The notes: generated from the letters alone by a model not told the origin. Counted from the first letter of the stretch, positions 46,601 through 58,339 are shown. The stretch: 64,000 nucleotides of DNA from Prostheceraeus crozeri (GCA_907163375.1 CAJQUW010012510.1:317501-381500); one strand, 5' to 3'. Made by a program: numbers and translations.

Positions 46601-47130
46601 AATTCACTCGGATTCGAATAATTATGAATTCGAACGCAATCGTGCATATTCAATATGAAGTAAAGATTCTCCTGCTATTCCAGAAATAGACACATTCGAA
46701 TATATTAATAAATCTTAACACCAAATTCGAAAAATTCAACGAGCGAATATTCGAATGCGCTATATTACGTGGATTCATTCTTTTATGTCATCGAAAATTA
46801 CAGTTGAGTACTGCAAAAAAACTCAAGTGCTGACATTACTTATATCCCTTGAAATTGTTTATTTGGGCTTTACACGGTTAATAATGATTTTGACAAATTT
46901 CTAATTCAAAAGCGAATAATATTATTTATAATTCCACGCTAGTCATAGCGTACATAGTCATATAGCACGATGAACATTTCTATCGAAAGTGTTAAATTAT
47001 TGAATGAAAATTCAAATTTTGTGTTTTTTTTCTTTATTTAATTGAAACACCTTTAGTTTATTCGTTTATTGCGTAGACTAGGGATCATTCTCACACGATG
47101 ATGAAAATCATCCCAACATTCATGAATAGT
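46601..47130. other. Intronic; ATTCGAAT-rich
   Basis: The word attcgaat or close variants recurs at 46610-46760 and again at 47120-47140. It may be the edge of the foldback that follows or an independent short repeat. Confidence 0.35.
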
Positions 47131-48042
47131 CGAATATTCACAGCTTGAAAATGAGTTATTACAGACTGTTATCTGTTACTGTGTATGCTGAGTAGTGCTC
47201 AAAATATGAAAATCGCTCAATTAGCACATCTCAAATTTTCAGTATGAAAGTATGGAAATGAATCAGGTACGGAGAGAATGAGTATTTTCTGAGCTCTCTT
47301 TCGATATACAGGTCATCAAAATCGGTGCACAAGGAAAACTAAAGATATCTGGAAGTTATCACAAAATCACCTTCTGATTGAAAATATCCATGTTCTCACT
47401 TCTTCATCAAAAATGTCCATGTTTGGTGTCTTCAGAATGCTTGTGATATAAGGAGTGCGGATATGCAGGTTTTGTTCAAATAAGTTCAATAGTTCTTTTT
47501 CAAAAGTCTTCAACATTCTTTCACATTACCGCAAAAGTGCACAAACACAATGTAAGGTGAAAGAAGGTTCAAAACAAAAGAATAAGCGAAGGCATGTCTT
47601 TGTTCTCTCACGGCGAATGCAGATTGTTTACATTGTATGTCTGTGTACCTTTGCGGTTATGATAAAGACATTGAAGAAGTTTGAAAAGGAAGTATTAAAC
47701 TTATCTGCATAAAACCTACATATTCGCACTCCCTACATCGCAACGATTCTGATGATAACAAAAAAAAGAACACCTTTGAGGAAAAAGTGAGAAGAAAGGA
47801 TTTTCAATCAAAAAGGTCATGATTTTGTGATAACTTCCCGATATCATTGATTTTTATTAGTTCACCGATTTTGATGAACAGCATGTCAAAAGAGAACTCA
47901 GGAAATGATAGTTCTCTCTTTGCCTGATTCATTGTCATACTCACATGTTTTCTTATTGAAAAATTGCAATGTGTAAGCACTACTCATCAAACACAGTAAC
48001 GGTTGCAGGTCTAACATAGCTCATTTTCAAGCAGAGAATTCA
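47131..48042. repeat. Foldback element with 400-bp arms
   Basis: Left arm about 47131-47554 and right arm about 47628-48042 are inverted copies. Pairs include gcttgaaaatgag/ctcattttcaagc, ttatcacaaaatca/tgattttgtgataa, ggagtgcggatat/atattcgcactcc and cacattac...gcaaaag with its mirror. The loop is about 75 bp. The arms are diverged by many substitutions and small gaps. No transposase is encoded; it is a foldback-type element or inverted duplication. Confidence 0.85.
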
Positions 48043-48530
48043 AGTTCTCGAATGAAGCATGGCGCGTTGCTGTGCGACACGATTGGAAAGCATGAGAATC
48101 GATTGAATTCCAGCGAAATATAGGCGGTACATTATTTGTGATCAGCTCTGTGGAATGGACAACAGCTGTTTGTTAATGGTAATTTCAGCTGCTTGGTCAG
48201 AAGCCGACCTATGTCAACGTCGCGATCTCAGCGTGAATAAATGGTTTCAACCTATCAGAGTTGCTACCTCTTGCCGTGAGGCGATACATTGAAAGTTGCT
48301 TTATCAAGATAATTTTACACTTTTGACGACATCTTTAGTCATCACAAATTAGACTGACAATGCTCCGGTTCCTTACCATTGTCAGCCACTGTAAGCTACT
48401 GTCATGACAACGCATGTCTACGATGTCGCGTTGTTTTCAATGTGCGCGTCCGTTTAGTCCGTTATTATCACAGATTTTCGGATTTCTTTGGTTAAATCCA
48501 CAATTAATGCGATTTTATTTCTTTTTTTAG

Positions 48531-48910
48531 TTTCGTGGCGCATAGTATGGGCTGTCTGCTGGTTCGTGCTGCTCTCGATCACTTTGCAATGGAGCGATTC
48601 CGGCCGAGAATGCACACCTTCCTCAGTCTGAGTGGTCCACATCTCGGCACGCTCTACAACTCATCAGGACTCATTAATATGGGCATGTGGGTGATGCAGA
48701 GGTGGAAAAAATCAGGTTCCCTCCTTCAACTGGCCCTCAAGGACGGAACCAACCTCCGTTCTTCCTTTGTCTACAAACTGAGTGAGCGCCCGGGCTTGGA
48801 GTACTTCCGCTACGTTCTCCTTGTCAGCTCATTGCAGGACCGCTATGTTCCATATCATTCCACACGAATTGAGTTGTGCAAAGCAGCGATGCGAGATAAT
48901 TCGGAAATTG
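48531..48910 (+). CDS. FAM135: FAM135 family protein, exon with catalytic Ser and Asp motifs
   Basis: This 380-bp exon follows a strong acceptor (ctttttttag, 48521-48530) and ends at GT 48911. Joined in phase it continues KIS-FVAHSMGCLLVRAAL, HTFLSLSGPHLGTLYNSS, MQRWKKSGSLLQLAL and SLQDRYVPYHSTRIELC. These are the conserved core of the DUF676 domain. The nucleophile motif A-H-S-M-G holds the probable catalytic serine; most FAM135 proteins I know read G-H-S-x-G. The aspartate in S-L-Q-D is the probable acid. The exon ends with one base of a glycine codon. The open frame running on to 49161 past the donor is intronic. Confidence 0.95.
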
Positions 48911-49294
48911 GTACGTTATTATTCTCATGTTTGTTATACAGCTTGCAATTATCTATTGGTGGTCATTTCCACGAAAATGTCAACCTCATCAATGTTTTTA
49001 AAATGTGGGAAAGAATGCTAAAACATCATCCTTCCATATTACGGAAGTACATTTGTCAAAAAGATTTACAAATTTATTTATGTGTTTACCGCATGCTCAG
49101 GACTCAGAAGAATGACGGTGCTGGACAATTTCGTGTGCCCCAGATGTGTGAGAGGAAATGAGCAAGCAAATGATGATGATAGTGGTGGACTGGAAATCGG
49201 CGGAGCCGTTTTGCAAGATGTAGATCAGTTTTGTTAGATTGATGAAGACTGATATTCATTATTATGTCACTTGGGTGATGGACTTCAGTGTTGG

Positions 49295-49850
49295 ACTGTG
49301 AAGCGGGAGTGGAAAGGACGGGGAGGGCGAGATTGACAGCAGCTTGGAATAGGTGGAGAGATCGCCAGTTTGTTGGTAAATAAGTGTATTGATATAGCCA
49401 GTATGGTGAAAGTGTATGAGGCGTGCGTAAGAACGGATTTGTTGTATGGTTCGGAGACGTGGCCACTAATGGACGGGATGGTGAATATTCTACGAAGCTG
49501 TGACAGAAGAATGCTGAGAGCTATCGCAGGAGAGAGATGGCAGGATGGAGAGACAAGCGCGGAGGTAGCAGAGAAGTGTCGCACAGTGGACCTAGCTGAG
49601 AAGATTAGGCAAAGAAGACTCCGATGGTTCGGCCATGTAAATAGAATGGAAGAAGGTGTGTGAAGGAAGTGGATGGAAGGAGACAGAGAGGAAGACCGAA
49701 GAAGACGTGGAGAAGATGCGTGGAAGAAGATATGAAAAAGCTGAAAATCAGGGAAGAGCTAACAGGAGCAGTTGGAGAAGAGCCATTGTTACACTCCAAC
49801 CTCAAGATAATGGGAGAATAAGGACGTTAGATGATGATGATGATGATGTA
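49295..49850 (+). pseudogene. LINE C-terminus with (GAT)n tail
   Basis: One frame reads MVKVYEACVRTDLLYGSET, then RRMLRAIAGERWQDG and RRLRWFGHVNRMEEG. A second frame continues with a GRPKKTW-like stretch and an EE-rich end. The pattern is the tail of RTE-type LINE proteins, as at 24483-25031, but from a different family: the two are clearly diverged. A (GATGAT)n run at 49828-49849 closes the insertion, as is common for RTE elements. At least one frameshift is present. The catalytic part is missing. Confidence 0.75.
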
Positions 49851-51037
49851 TTTAACGCATTAGTTTTGAGTGGCGTAGGTCATATATGACGTCAAGCCCA
49901 CAATACAATATAGAAGCATGCTGAAAACAAAGATCTTGCACGCGAAAGGACCGAGTAGGCGCTTGAAAGACGAGAATGAATTTTGGTCGGTCACTGATGA
50001 GGGCAGGGAATTCCAAACTCGTGCAGTAGTAGGAACGTTTCCAATCGATCTCCGTGAGAGAGGGCGAACAGAGTCGATCGAGCTGCGGACCTTACTGACA
50101 ATCAATGTCTCATTATACACACAGAGCGGGGTTTTTAAATCGGCTCAATAATTATTTGATTATACATCGAAAATGATAAAAACAACATGAAATGCATGAA
50201 AACATATTTGAAACGCAGTTTTAGGGGGGAAGGGGATTTTCGTTAAGGGGGCATGAGTTGACGGTTCATTCAAAACCTTAAAACTTAGTATGATTTTGCT
50301 TGACAGAACTCACCTTGTTCTCCGACATGTTTCGAGATCATCGACCGTAAACATTGTATTGGCGCGTGATAAATCTGAAGTTGAGGCTAGAACGATGTAT
50401 GAATAGGTCTTGCTCTTGTTCATGCCTCAATAAGCTCAGCTATTTCCACTTAATAATTTCCGTCTTTGGCGTCAGACTTATCAGTTAGATGTTCCGTTGA
50501 TCTGTGAGAATTTTAATTAGAATATCAGTTCAACTGCAATTATAAAAAATTTCAGTTCTAAGTTAAGTCATGAAAGTTTTAGTTTTTTCCTTTCTAGTTA
50601 GTTTGTGAAAAGGGAGACAGCAATATTGATCAGATGTTTTACAGAAGCTCAAAATGCTTTTAGTCATCTGAAACGGCTAACATTTGTAAATAGAAATGTC
50701 ATTCTGACATCGGATGGAAGTGTCCTTAAACGGGAGATATAATACTGTGTTGTCATTTAAACAACATAAATGACAAGTTCTCATGCGGCAAGAATGAATC
50801 GATGTGTAATGTGCATTTAAAAATTGAGTTTGATCGATGTCTTATTGACTTCTGTAAATGTTTCAATTGTGATTTGAAAGCTTAAAATGTGCAAGAGTCA
50901 GGGGAAGGATTTACCTTCAGGATACACGACAGCTTGCAGTAAGTCTTTCACATATGATTTGATAGCCATGTAATGTATGCGTCATGTATATGAAAAATGT
51001 ACAAAGTTATATGAAAAGTAATCAATGCTTATCGAAT
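49851..51037. other. Intronic, no recognised feature
   Basis: Overlapping frames at 49860-50151 occur on both strands without a domain. The rest is AT-rich. Confidence 0.4.
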
Positions 51038-51172
51038 CTCAACAGTGTTATAAGCACCACGATACATGTTTCGTCTTGTTGGGCCTCATCAGTCATGTGT
51101 AGATTCGAACTAGCGAAGTTGGAGCTGGAATACGTGTAAGCCTGCCCTTTAACCACAAGGCCACCGGACCAT
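51038..51172 (-). mobile_element. tRNA-derived SINE with hammerhead-like core in its body
   Basis: On the minus strand: A box tggccttgtggtta (51150-51163), B box agttcgaatc (51102-51111), then CTGATGA, a GGCC-type stem, and GAAAC at 51068-51092, ending near gtgcttataacac. The CTGATGA...GAAAC spacing equals the conserved core of the hammerhead ribozyme. The other two helices are not evident in the order a hammerhead needs, so activity is not implied. Head and body differ from the other two SINE families here. Confidence 0.7.
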
Positions 51173-51801
51173 CTGTCGAGACCGTGAATTAGGCACTGCT
51201 TTAACGCAAGCAGTGGAGGGCGGTGTGCATTCTGCAACCACTTAATGCAGCATCCGCTATTGAGGCGCTTCACAAAGGCTTAAGTAATCACTGCTTACTT
51301 CGTTATATTATCATTGAGTTTTGTGTAGTATCCACACAGGAAGGGTGATTCCGCCGCCTTTCGCATTTTTCCTATAGCACTCTCAAAACTCAGCCTATTT
51401 TGTATTTGGTTCTTTTGCAAAAGCTTTCTTTTTTTGGTGACAGCTTTCAACAAAATACTTAGATTTTCAATGTAATTACAGTACTTATTTTATAAATATG
51501 AATGTATAGATCATATAATGATCATCAATTATACCATGGACATCAAAATGATTAAAAATGGTACATTTGAGTAGTCATGTTATGAATTTTTTGTCATTAG
51601 AATTCCTTGGTATCAGCTAAACATCCTCATTATAGCCACATTTGAAGCTGATATTAGCTATAGAATACCATTTAACAGTTTTTGAGTGGTTACCTTTGAA
51701 TGGTTATCACTCGAACACTTCAAGATATAGAAAAGTTTTCCGCTGACTTTTAATTGTTCCTACCCAATTTGATTTTTTGTTGCCATCGGTCGGGATTCAT
51801 T
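51173..51801. other. Intronic, no recognised feature
   Basis: No frames or repeats of note. Confidence 0.4.
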
Positions 51802-51910
51802 CATTTTGTAAGGAGCAGTAAAACCGATATTGTGCGACCGTGTAAAATTTATGGAATAAAATACTACACGGTCGCAGAAAATTGCTGTTATTGCTCCTTA
51901 CAAAATGTTC
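51802..51910. repeat. Short foldback, 109 bp
   Basis: attttgtaaggagcagtaa and its mirror ttgctccttacaaaat, with gcgaccgtgta and tacacggtcgc inside, around a loop of about 20 bases. It resembles a small MITE. Confidence 0.8.
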
Positions 51911-52768
51911 TAACCCAACTTCTGCTAACATTTGTGAATCGCCAAATAGTGGCTTGCATGTAATCGTAAAATTGATTCGTTTCTACTGCTACATGTTCTT
52001 CTATCTGCAGTGCTGTACTGAGAAGTGCTCTTATAATAAGTTAATGATATAACTTAAAATAATATAATTATATAATTATTATAATATATAATTACAATAT
52101 ATAATATACTGTATATAATTGTGTAAATTACATGTATAATTTTGCTTGATAATTAATTATAATAATACTTTAACAATAACAAGTACCAATAATGCTGAAC
52201 TGTTGTGGCCAAGGCGTGTAGCAGTGGTAGAATGAAGCCTGGAAAATCACCGATGCTTCATTTTAGTATGTTGTTGTTGAACTAAGTACATTCTTTATGT
52301 CATCAATTAGGTACGGAGAAACATTTAAATATAAATATAGAAAGTTTTTGAATTTTTTGAGACAATTTAAATAATTCCATATACCAGAATGCCGTTATAA
52401 ATGAGGCACAATTATTATTTAGTAACGATGCGTGCATTACGGTTGATATATCGCCGACAATTATTGCTTGGTTTTCATTTTGAATGGCAATCAGATTTAT
52501 TTTGTGTCCATGTGTGGTGCGTCCATAAACCTCAAGAATCGTCACAAGAAGGACATCGAACGCGCTCACATCTCCAACGTAATCAAAGTTTAAATTCCTA
52601 AGGTTCTTAACTTCAACTCACAGAATTTGATCAAATCATCTGGGGAGAGAAAATAGACGTCGAGCTTGTTTGTGAAAATAAGAAATTGAATCAGTGCCTC
52701 CGGCGTCGTTTGAAATGTGTTTATCTAACGAGCACTTCTACAACTGACGAAATTTCTCTTGTTTTCAG

Positions 52769-52974
52769 GTCCCGTTTACATGGAAATGGTAACCAATATC
52801 TTGCAGCGAATTCTCAAATCGTCACGCACAACTGTGGTTCGATACGATGTGTTCCATTCACTTGGTTCGAATGCCAATACCCTGATAGGAAGAGCAGCGC
52901 ATATAGCAGTTCTTGATTCCGAAATTTTCCTAGAAAAGTTCATTTCCGTCTGCGCCGCAAAATATTTTCGATGA
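52769..52974 (+). CDS. FAM135: FAM135 family protein, final coding exon
   Basis: The exon follows ttgttttcag (to 52768) and ends at TGA 52972-52974. It encodes PVYMEMVTNIL, NTLIGRAAHIAVLDSEIF and LEKFISVCAAKYF. The H in G-R-A-A-H-I-A-V-L-D is the probable catalytic histidine of the DUF676 hydrolase domain, and the ending (LEKF...AKYF) is where human FAM135A also ends. All three exons together give 258 residues of an otherwise upstream-encoded protein. No AATAAA was found close after the stop; TATAAA at 52997 is too near to be persuasive, so the 3' end is undetermined. Confidence 0.95.
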
Positions 52975-54912
52975 GACATTTTTGTGTGAATCAATTTATA
53001 AATATTTATTATAATCTAACTCAGATGATAAAAACAGCAACATGCAGTTGGGTTGAATGTCGTTTGAGTTCCATTGACAGTTTGTAGATACAATTTGACT
53101 CTCAAGACCAATAGAAATTCCGAGAGATGATAAATTACCAAACAATTTGATTCTGTACAATTTTCACTGATTTCATACAAATATGTTCCATCCATCTGTC
53201 AAAATGACAATCGCACATGTTTCATATCATTTTAAATCAGATGGAGTAATGTTACGAATTGAACGAAAGCTTCAATATTCGCATCAGTATTTGGAGGCTA
53301 TCAGGTGAACGTTGACAGTGGAGATATGTTAACCGATTGGTTATCAATGTAATTATATATTGTCGGCAAATGTTTCGTAAATGTCTGTTAATAATCTCGC
53401 GATCTTCTTATATCATTTCTTTTGTTTCAAGTATTTATTTATTTATGAATTTCTTCTAAACGGCATAACTTGGACGAGGCTATATGATAGCAACGATTTA
53501 TCATTACGATACGTGCAAGTTAACAACAATTGAACCTCATGGGATTTTCAGCCACTTCTGCTGATATTCCTGTTAGTTATTAGATGTGAACGAATGCATG
53601 AAAGATTCTTATCTGTTCTGCCGTATTACACATAGAAATGATTTCAGTACGCTATTCTGAGTGTACTTGTCACGAGCACAACCGTGTAAAGAATGATCTC
53701 TTTTATCTTCTTGCTTTTCTGTGATTTCTATAATGTTGTCTTAAGTTTTCTCTTAATCAAGATGAGATTTTAACTGTAAGACTTCAAAATGTATTTTAAT
53801 TTTCGTGTCTTTTTTCTTCTTAAGTTTGTTATGAAACTTTCGATGTACACTCATCCCTCTTGTTTCGTATTAACAGTGACCATTGCGAAATGGTCCGCTG
53901 ATTGTGGCTGTGGCAGTGCCTGAAATGTAAACACATATTCCGTCTTGAAAAATGCCCTTGTAATAATTCTCATGGCAGTTCCTGTATTATTGTGGTCCTT
54001 TGTCGAAAGTGGAAGAATACAAATCGCTGAGTGAAATGTGATGTTTTTCACTTAAATTCTGTGATTGAAAATGTCCGTGGTCATTCATAATTCATTGATT
54101 TGGGAAAGTTGTGTGAGCGAATGAATTGTCCGATAAATCGAAGTACACTTACAGTACCACTTTAGTATTCCTCAAAGTATTTATTTATCAAGACCGGCAT
54201 AACAAACCGACCAACTTAATGAGCAAGGGCACTCAGATGATCAGCATTTTGTTTGATTTGATGACAGAGCGACCGTAGGTCTACTCATCCACCAACGCTT
54301 CTTCGAAGATGTGGGTTTGATGTCGTAAACTCTTGACCATCCGTCCGTAGAACGATCGAGTACCATCTAGGGTGGGGCTACATCATTCTCATCTCGAGGG
54401 TTAACATCATCCGCCGATCTTCTCCATTGCTTACCGTCCTGATCGGTCACTAATTCTTTCGAATTGATCACTCTGTCTTCCTCTGCCTGGGAGCTAATGC
54501 GGTTCTATAGCTTACTCCTTCTGAAATTTCTGAGTCACTCGGCACGATCGCTTTCTTTCGATTCAGGAAGAGGATGTCTGAACCATTGGCTTCACGTATA
54601 CAGCAAGCAATGTCCAATAATTTCTCCTTCGATTTACATAATTCTTTGAGAACCATCAGCAACTTATCCTTTAAGGTTCTAGCATCCCGCAGTACCGATC
54701 AATAAACAACAGTCATTCAATTCAACTTCAAGCCCTAGTTGGCATGGCATTGCATTGGTGATGGATGAGGTCGGTCTAGGGCTCAAAGATATAAAGGCTA
54801 TTTCAAAATATTTCAGTAGTGGTGTACATGCATATGACATATAGGCCTAGGCCTATTAGAAATCTCGCAATCATATGCACATATTCTGAATCAAGCAGAA
54901 AGCGCAGAGAAA
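52975..54912. other. Downstream of FAM135; no recognised gene
   Basis: Would contain the FAM135 3' UTR. A slightly GC-richer patch at 54180-54650 has short frames without a domain. Confidence 0.4.
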
Positions 54913-54914
54913 TA

Positions 54915-54992
54915 CAGAGTGGCCCAGAAGTATTCGGTCTGGTTCATCATTTTCACAATTCTTTCCGAATCGATGACTTCTGGACCACTCGG
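54915..54992. mobile_element. Tiny foldback MITE, 78 bp, TA-flanked
   Basis: cagagtggcccagaagt at the left and acttctggaccactcgg at the right pair as inverted copies, each next to TA (54913-54914, 54993-54994). The TA flanks fit the Tc1/mariner superfamily. Confidence 0.65.
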
Positions 54993-54994
54993 TA

Positions 54995-56585
54995 TTGTCA
55001 AATATATAATTAATTCAAGGATGACCTATTTTGAAGGTAGAAGGCCCACAAGTACTTCTAAATTCAAAAATGAGAGGAGCCTATATTCATCTTCATTAAT
55101 GAGAGCAGCGATGATGGGCAATAATTAATGAAGTTCAAGTTCTACATCTTTTAGTTTGCCATAATGGCATGCACATATGACGGTTTTTATTGGGAATGTG
55201 CATGTAATTGTAAGAAAGTGGATGCTGTTGCTTTCATGTACTCTGGAGAGATGCTGCAAGTCTAGCACTTTTGTTAGTCTCAGAAAGTTGAAAGTGAAAA
55301 TATTTGAAATATACACGTATGACAACTAAGTGTCTTATCACATATTTCAGGTCTCGTGGAAAGTGCACATGCTGCTTCAATGATTCTCTGAGGATTCCGT
55401 GAGTTAATGTAACAGTTTAAAAATAGTTCTTATGCTCAACTTACTCTTTCTCTGGGGTTAGTTGACTCATACGTCTATAGGGTACAACAAGAATATAATG
55501 AAAGTAAAGTGATTTGATCTGACGTTAATTAAGGTGTTTGTCATGAATGAAATATTTGGAAATCACATATCGAATGCATAATGGTATAAAATTATTCATT
55601 CAATTGGACATTTCTCTTCTACGATAGGAATATCACAAAAGTTTGGAGCAAAAGTTGTTGTATTTTAAAAACTTCCCTACCACCTTTTAGAGAGAGCACG
55701 CTTTGAAATGTCTGCCCATTAACTGTGACTTTCCTGCTTTGAAGCTGCTGATGCACCTCCTAGTGATTTCGATGCACCGTGCATAAAGGAATAGATCGCA
55801 GGCATGCAGAAATATATAATTGACAATTCAGCGCATTCTGCCTTGTTATCTCAGCTTGGCTCACTTTCTTTAGGAAACGCCCAAAGTTCTTGAAATAGCT
55901 ATAATTACCATAATTCAGAATAATAAAGAAAGACATGACAAGAAACATTTCCTGATTAGGCAAAGTGCATACAGAAAGCCAAGTAGGAATAGGCTAACTG
56001 AATTATGAATATGGTTGCCAGATTAGGAAATTGTTCTTCCATATTTGTAGATGCGTCGAATTATCAATCCTCAAGTTAGTGAATTGCATCATTAATTTGC
56101 GAAAGCATAAAACGAAAAGTATTCTGCCTGGTTATGTTGGCCATGGTTATTGGCCGTTACGAAGACCACTTGACCACAGTTCATGTAAATAAAATAGAAA
56201 GCTGAAAGTGTAGAAGCTACTCTATGAACACGTATCAAGATAATCAGGACGTGCAGAGACACTCCTGCACGAGACGAGAACAAGAGGTCCACAAAGGAAG
56301 AAGTGATTGACAAAATCCGCGAATGGGCATGCTTGTCAGCAAGCATTGTCATCTAAGAGACGAGTGCGCATGGATAAAGTTGGTGACAAACTCGATTGCA
56401 GTGCCCCACTACCAAAGATTACGGGCAGGTAGAAAATGACAAAATGTCTGTGATTCTTAGTCGCTACAGAGTCAAGGCTCAACTGTGCCTACATTTATCG
56501 TTCGTAAACGCAAGTATCAAGTAATGATCATTTATTTATTACTGGTTCAATCAATTTGCTTTGGCTCATCATGTCTCTTTCTAGC
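54995..56585. other. No recognised feature
   Basis: AT-rich intergenic sequence without a domain-bearing frame or repeat. Confidence 0.4.
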
Positions 56586-57068
56586 TTAACCTTTTCAGTC
56601 CCACAGCATCATATATGATGCATATTTTCAATGGCCTAGTTTAGAAAATTGCAAAATCTTTTTTATCACTATGACGATGTATTCGTAATCAAGACGTATC
56701 AAGTTAATATATTTTGTGTTAAGTGCATTCAAGTTTGCAATCTGTGTCAACTTTCTAGGATGACTTTTTTTCAGCGTTTATTGATAATTCCAACAAAAAC
56801 TAATTTTCTGTCGTCCTGAATGTAAATAAGCAGTTTTGATGATACGTTACAACTCTGCATTACAATGTTATAAGATAGAGACATAAAATTGAAGGTAGTG
56901 GAACTTAATGAAAAATCCTAAACAATTGATGTGGATATCGGTTCATACATCAGGATGACCATCTGATCGAATACTGCATTCTGATTGGCTGCTTCAAGAA
57001 TCAATGATATTTCCTCTTTCCAGATTTCAAATTATCACGTTGTCACTCGTCATTTGTTTGCATGTAGG

Positions 57069-57420
57069 TGTCAATGGATGCTGATATTATCATTCGCACA
57101 GATAGGCTGGGCCGTAAAGCGAAAAGGCTGATTGTTTAGCCTACCCGGATCTGGATGGTTCGGAGCCGGAAATCGATGACAGAGATGATATTCAGAATCC
57201 GAACTATGCAATGTCATCAGATAAGTGACGAAGTGGAAGTTGGCGCAACTATAGGCCTATCATCAACAAGTAGCAGCAGAAACGTCCTTTTTGAATTGGA
57301 AGAAAAAGCAGCTAGCTGAGCTAGAGCTGGATTTCGATAGCAGTTCTGTAAATAATTCGTATCCTGACGCGATTGAATACCTGTGGCGATGTGTTCATAT
57401 AGAATATTGCAGACGCTGTA
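57069..57420 (+). pseudogene. piggyBac transposase, N-terminal relic
   Basis: Frames include PDLDGSEPEIDDRDDIQN and, in another frame, WKKKQLAELELDFDSSS with EYLWRCVHIEYC. The acidic stretch followed by a basic W-K-K-K block is the usual N-terminal layout before the piggyBac DDE domain. Frame changes are visible between the blocks. The whole central DDE domain is missing, lost either before or with the hAT insertion. Confidence 0.55.
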
Positions 57421-57656
57421 CAAAACGGTTCATCCTTTATTGTAACTGAAGTCTGCTAACGTGTGAATAACACATAATAAAATATAAAAAAATATTTGTG
57501 CATAAGAATTGTAAGATATAGTCCTGAAAAGGACTCACTCATTGAGCGTTCACTGGGCTGACACACGTATTCTCAAAAGTTCACACAGACAAGAACGAAT
57601 ATATAAAAATAAAACTGGACAAAGCAACACTAAAACAAATACATACAAGAATATAT

Positions 57657-58299
57657 CAGGGATGCGGAGTCGGAGTCCTATCAAATGATAGGACTCCAGA
57701 CTCCGGCCTATAACTAACCCGAAAAACAATACAAGCAAATTATTTATTCTCGTGCATATAGCTGTCACTGTCTTGAAGTCAACTTTCTCCGTCAAATAAA
57801 AGTACAGAGATACTGCTGTATGCAAAGACTTGTAATAGTTGAGGGAATGAACCGTGATAGTGAAAAAAGGATTGACTTTTCACTCGGTGATTGAATAGAG
57901 AAAACAAGACTTCCTAGCCTCGATCACACCTACGCACTATAGGTCACATTAGTGACAAAAATGAAATACTAGTTTGTTTGAGAACATTACCTCTTACGCT
58001 CACGTTAATCGTGTGTGATATCTCCTCCAAAGCGCATACTAAAATCGAAAGTGTACTCATAATTTTTGGAGACGGATGGGTGACTTTCCTGCCTGGTAGA
58101 GACTGTAGAAAAACCGTGTGAAGCCCACCTAAAAAAATGGAAGGAGCCCAGTCGCATGCATCCAACTTAAAACGACATTTGATAAACTTTCATCGAAAAT
58201 GATTGATAATTGATACAGCAATGATCACCAAAAATAGGTTCAGTTAAGCTTATAATGATCAATTATAGGTTATATTGATGATAGGACTCCGCATCCCTG
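57657..58299 (+). mobile_element. Non-autonomous hAT element inside the piggyBac
   Basis: Ends CAGGGATGCGGAGTC (57657) and the inverse GACTCCGCATCCCTG (to 58299) are flanked by a perfect 8-bp duplication, gaatatat (57649-57656 and 58300-58307), the hAT signature. Next to the left end there is an inverted pair, ggagtcctatca and tgataggactcc. The interior keeps a zinc-finger-like remnant (58085-58200) but no DDE domain, so it is an internal-deletion derivative that a full-length hAT relative would have had to move. Confidence 0.92.
58085..58200 (+). pseudogene. BED zinc-finger remnant of a hAT transposase
   Basis: The + strand reads RDCRKTV, then after an in-frame TGA SHASNLKRHLINFHRK and a stop. 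S-N-L-K-R-H-L-x-x-x-H is the C-terminal half of the BED finger carried by many hAT transposases. The first cysteine pair is partly lost. Confidence 0.55.
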
Positions 58300-58339
58300 G
58301 AATATATACGAGGGGCTCATCAGCAAGATGACCAACTGC

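Larger units (their letters stand above)
25873..48530 (+). other. FAM135 intron, 22.6 kb, packed with transposons
   Basis: GT at 25873-25874 and AG at 48529-48530, phase 2. Most recognisable mobile elements of the window lie inside: a MITE fragment, two foldbacks, a hAT MITE, Penelope-like pieces, the RAG1-N-like transposon and a mariner-like copy. The acceptor has a strong tract, tttatttctttttttag. No other host exon was identified within it. Confidence 0.85.
48911..52768 (+). other. FAM135 last intron, 3.9 kb
   Basis: GT at 48911-48912 and AG at 52767-52768, phase 1. Contains a LINE tail (49295-49850), a minus-strand SINE (51038-51172), a small hairpin (51802-51910) and an AT-rich patch at 52040-52190. 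The donor gtacgt and the acceptor ttgttttcag are good. Confidence 0.9.

Noticed and set aside
48911-49161. Extension of the FAM135 reading frame past 48910
   Set aside because: The frame stays open to 49161, but similarity to FAM135 stops exactly at the GT donor and resumes at 52769. The extension is intronic.
51038-51172. A functional hammerhead ribozyme
   Set aside because: Only the two core blocks and a stem II are evident. The remaining helices are not in hammerhead order in this single copy, so only a hammerhead-like core is claimed.
52980-53010. FAM135 polyadenylation site at TATAAA 52997
   Set aside because: Only about 23 bases after the stop and a weak variant signal; the 3' end is left open.
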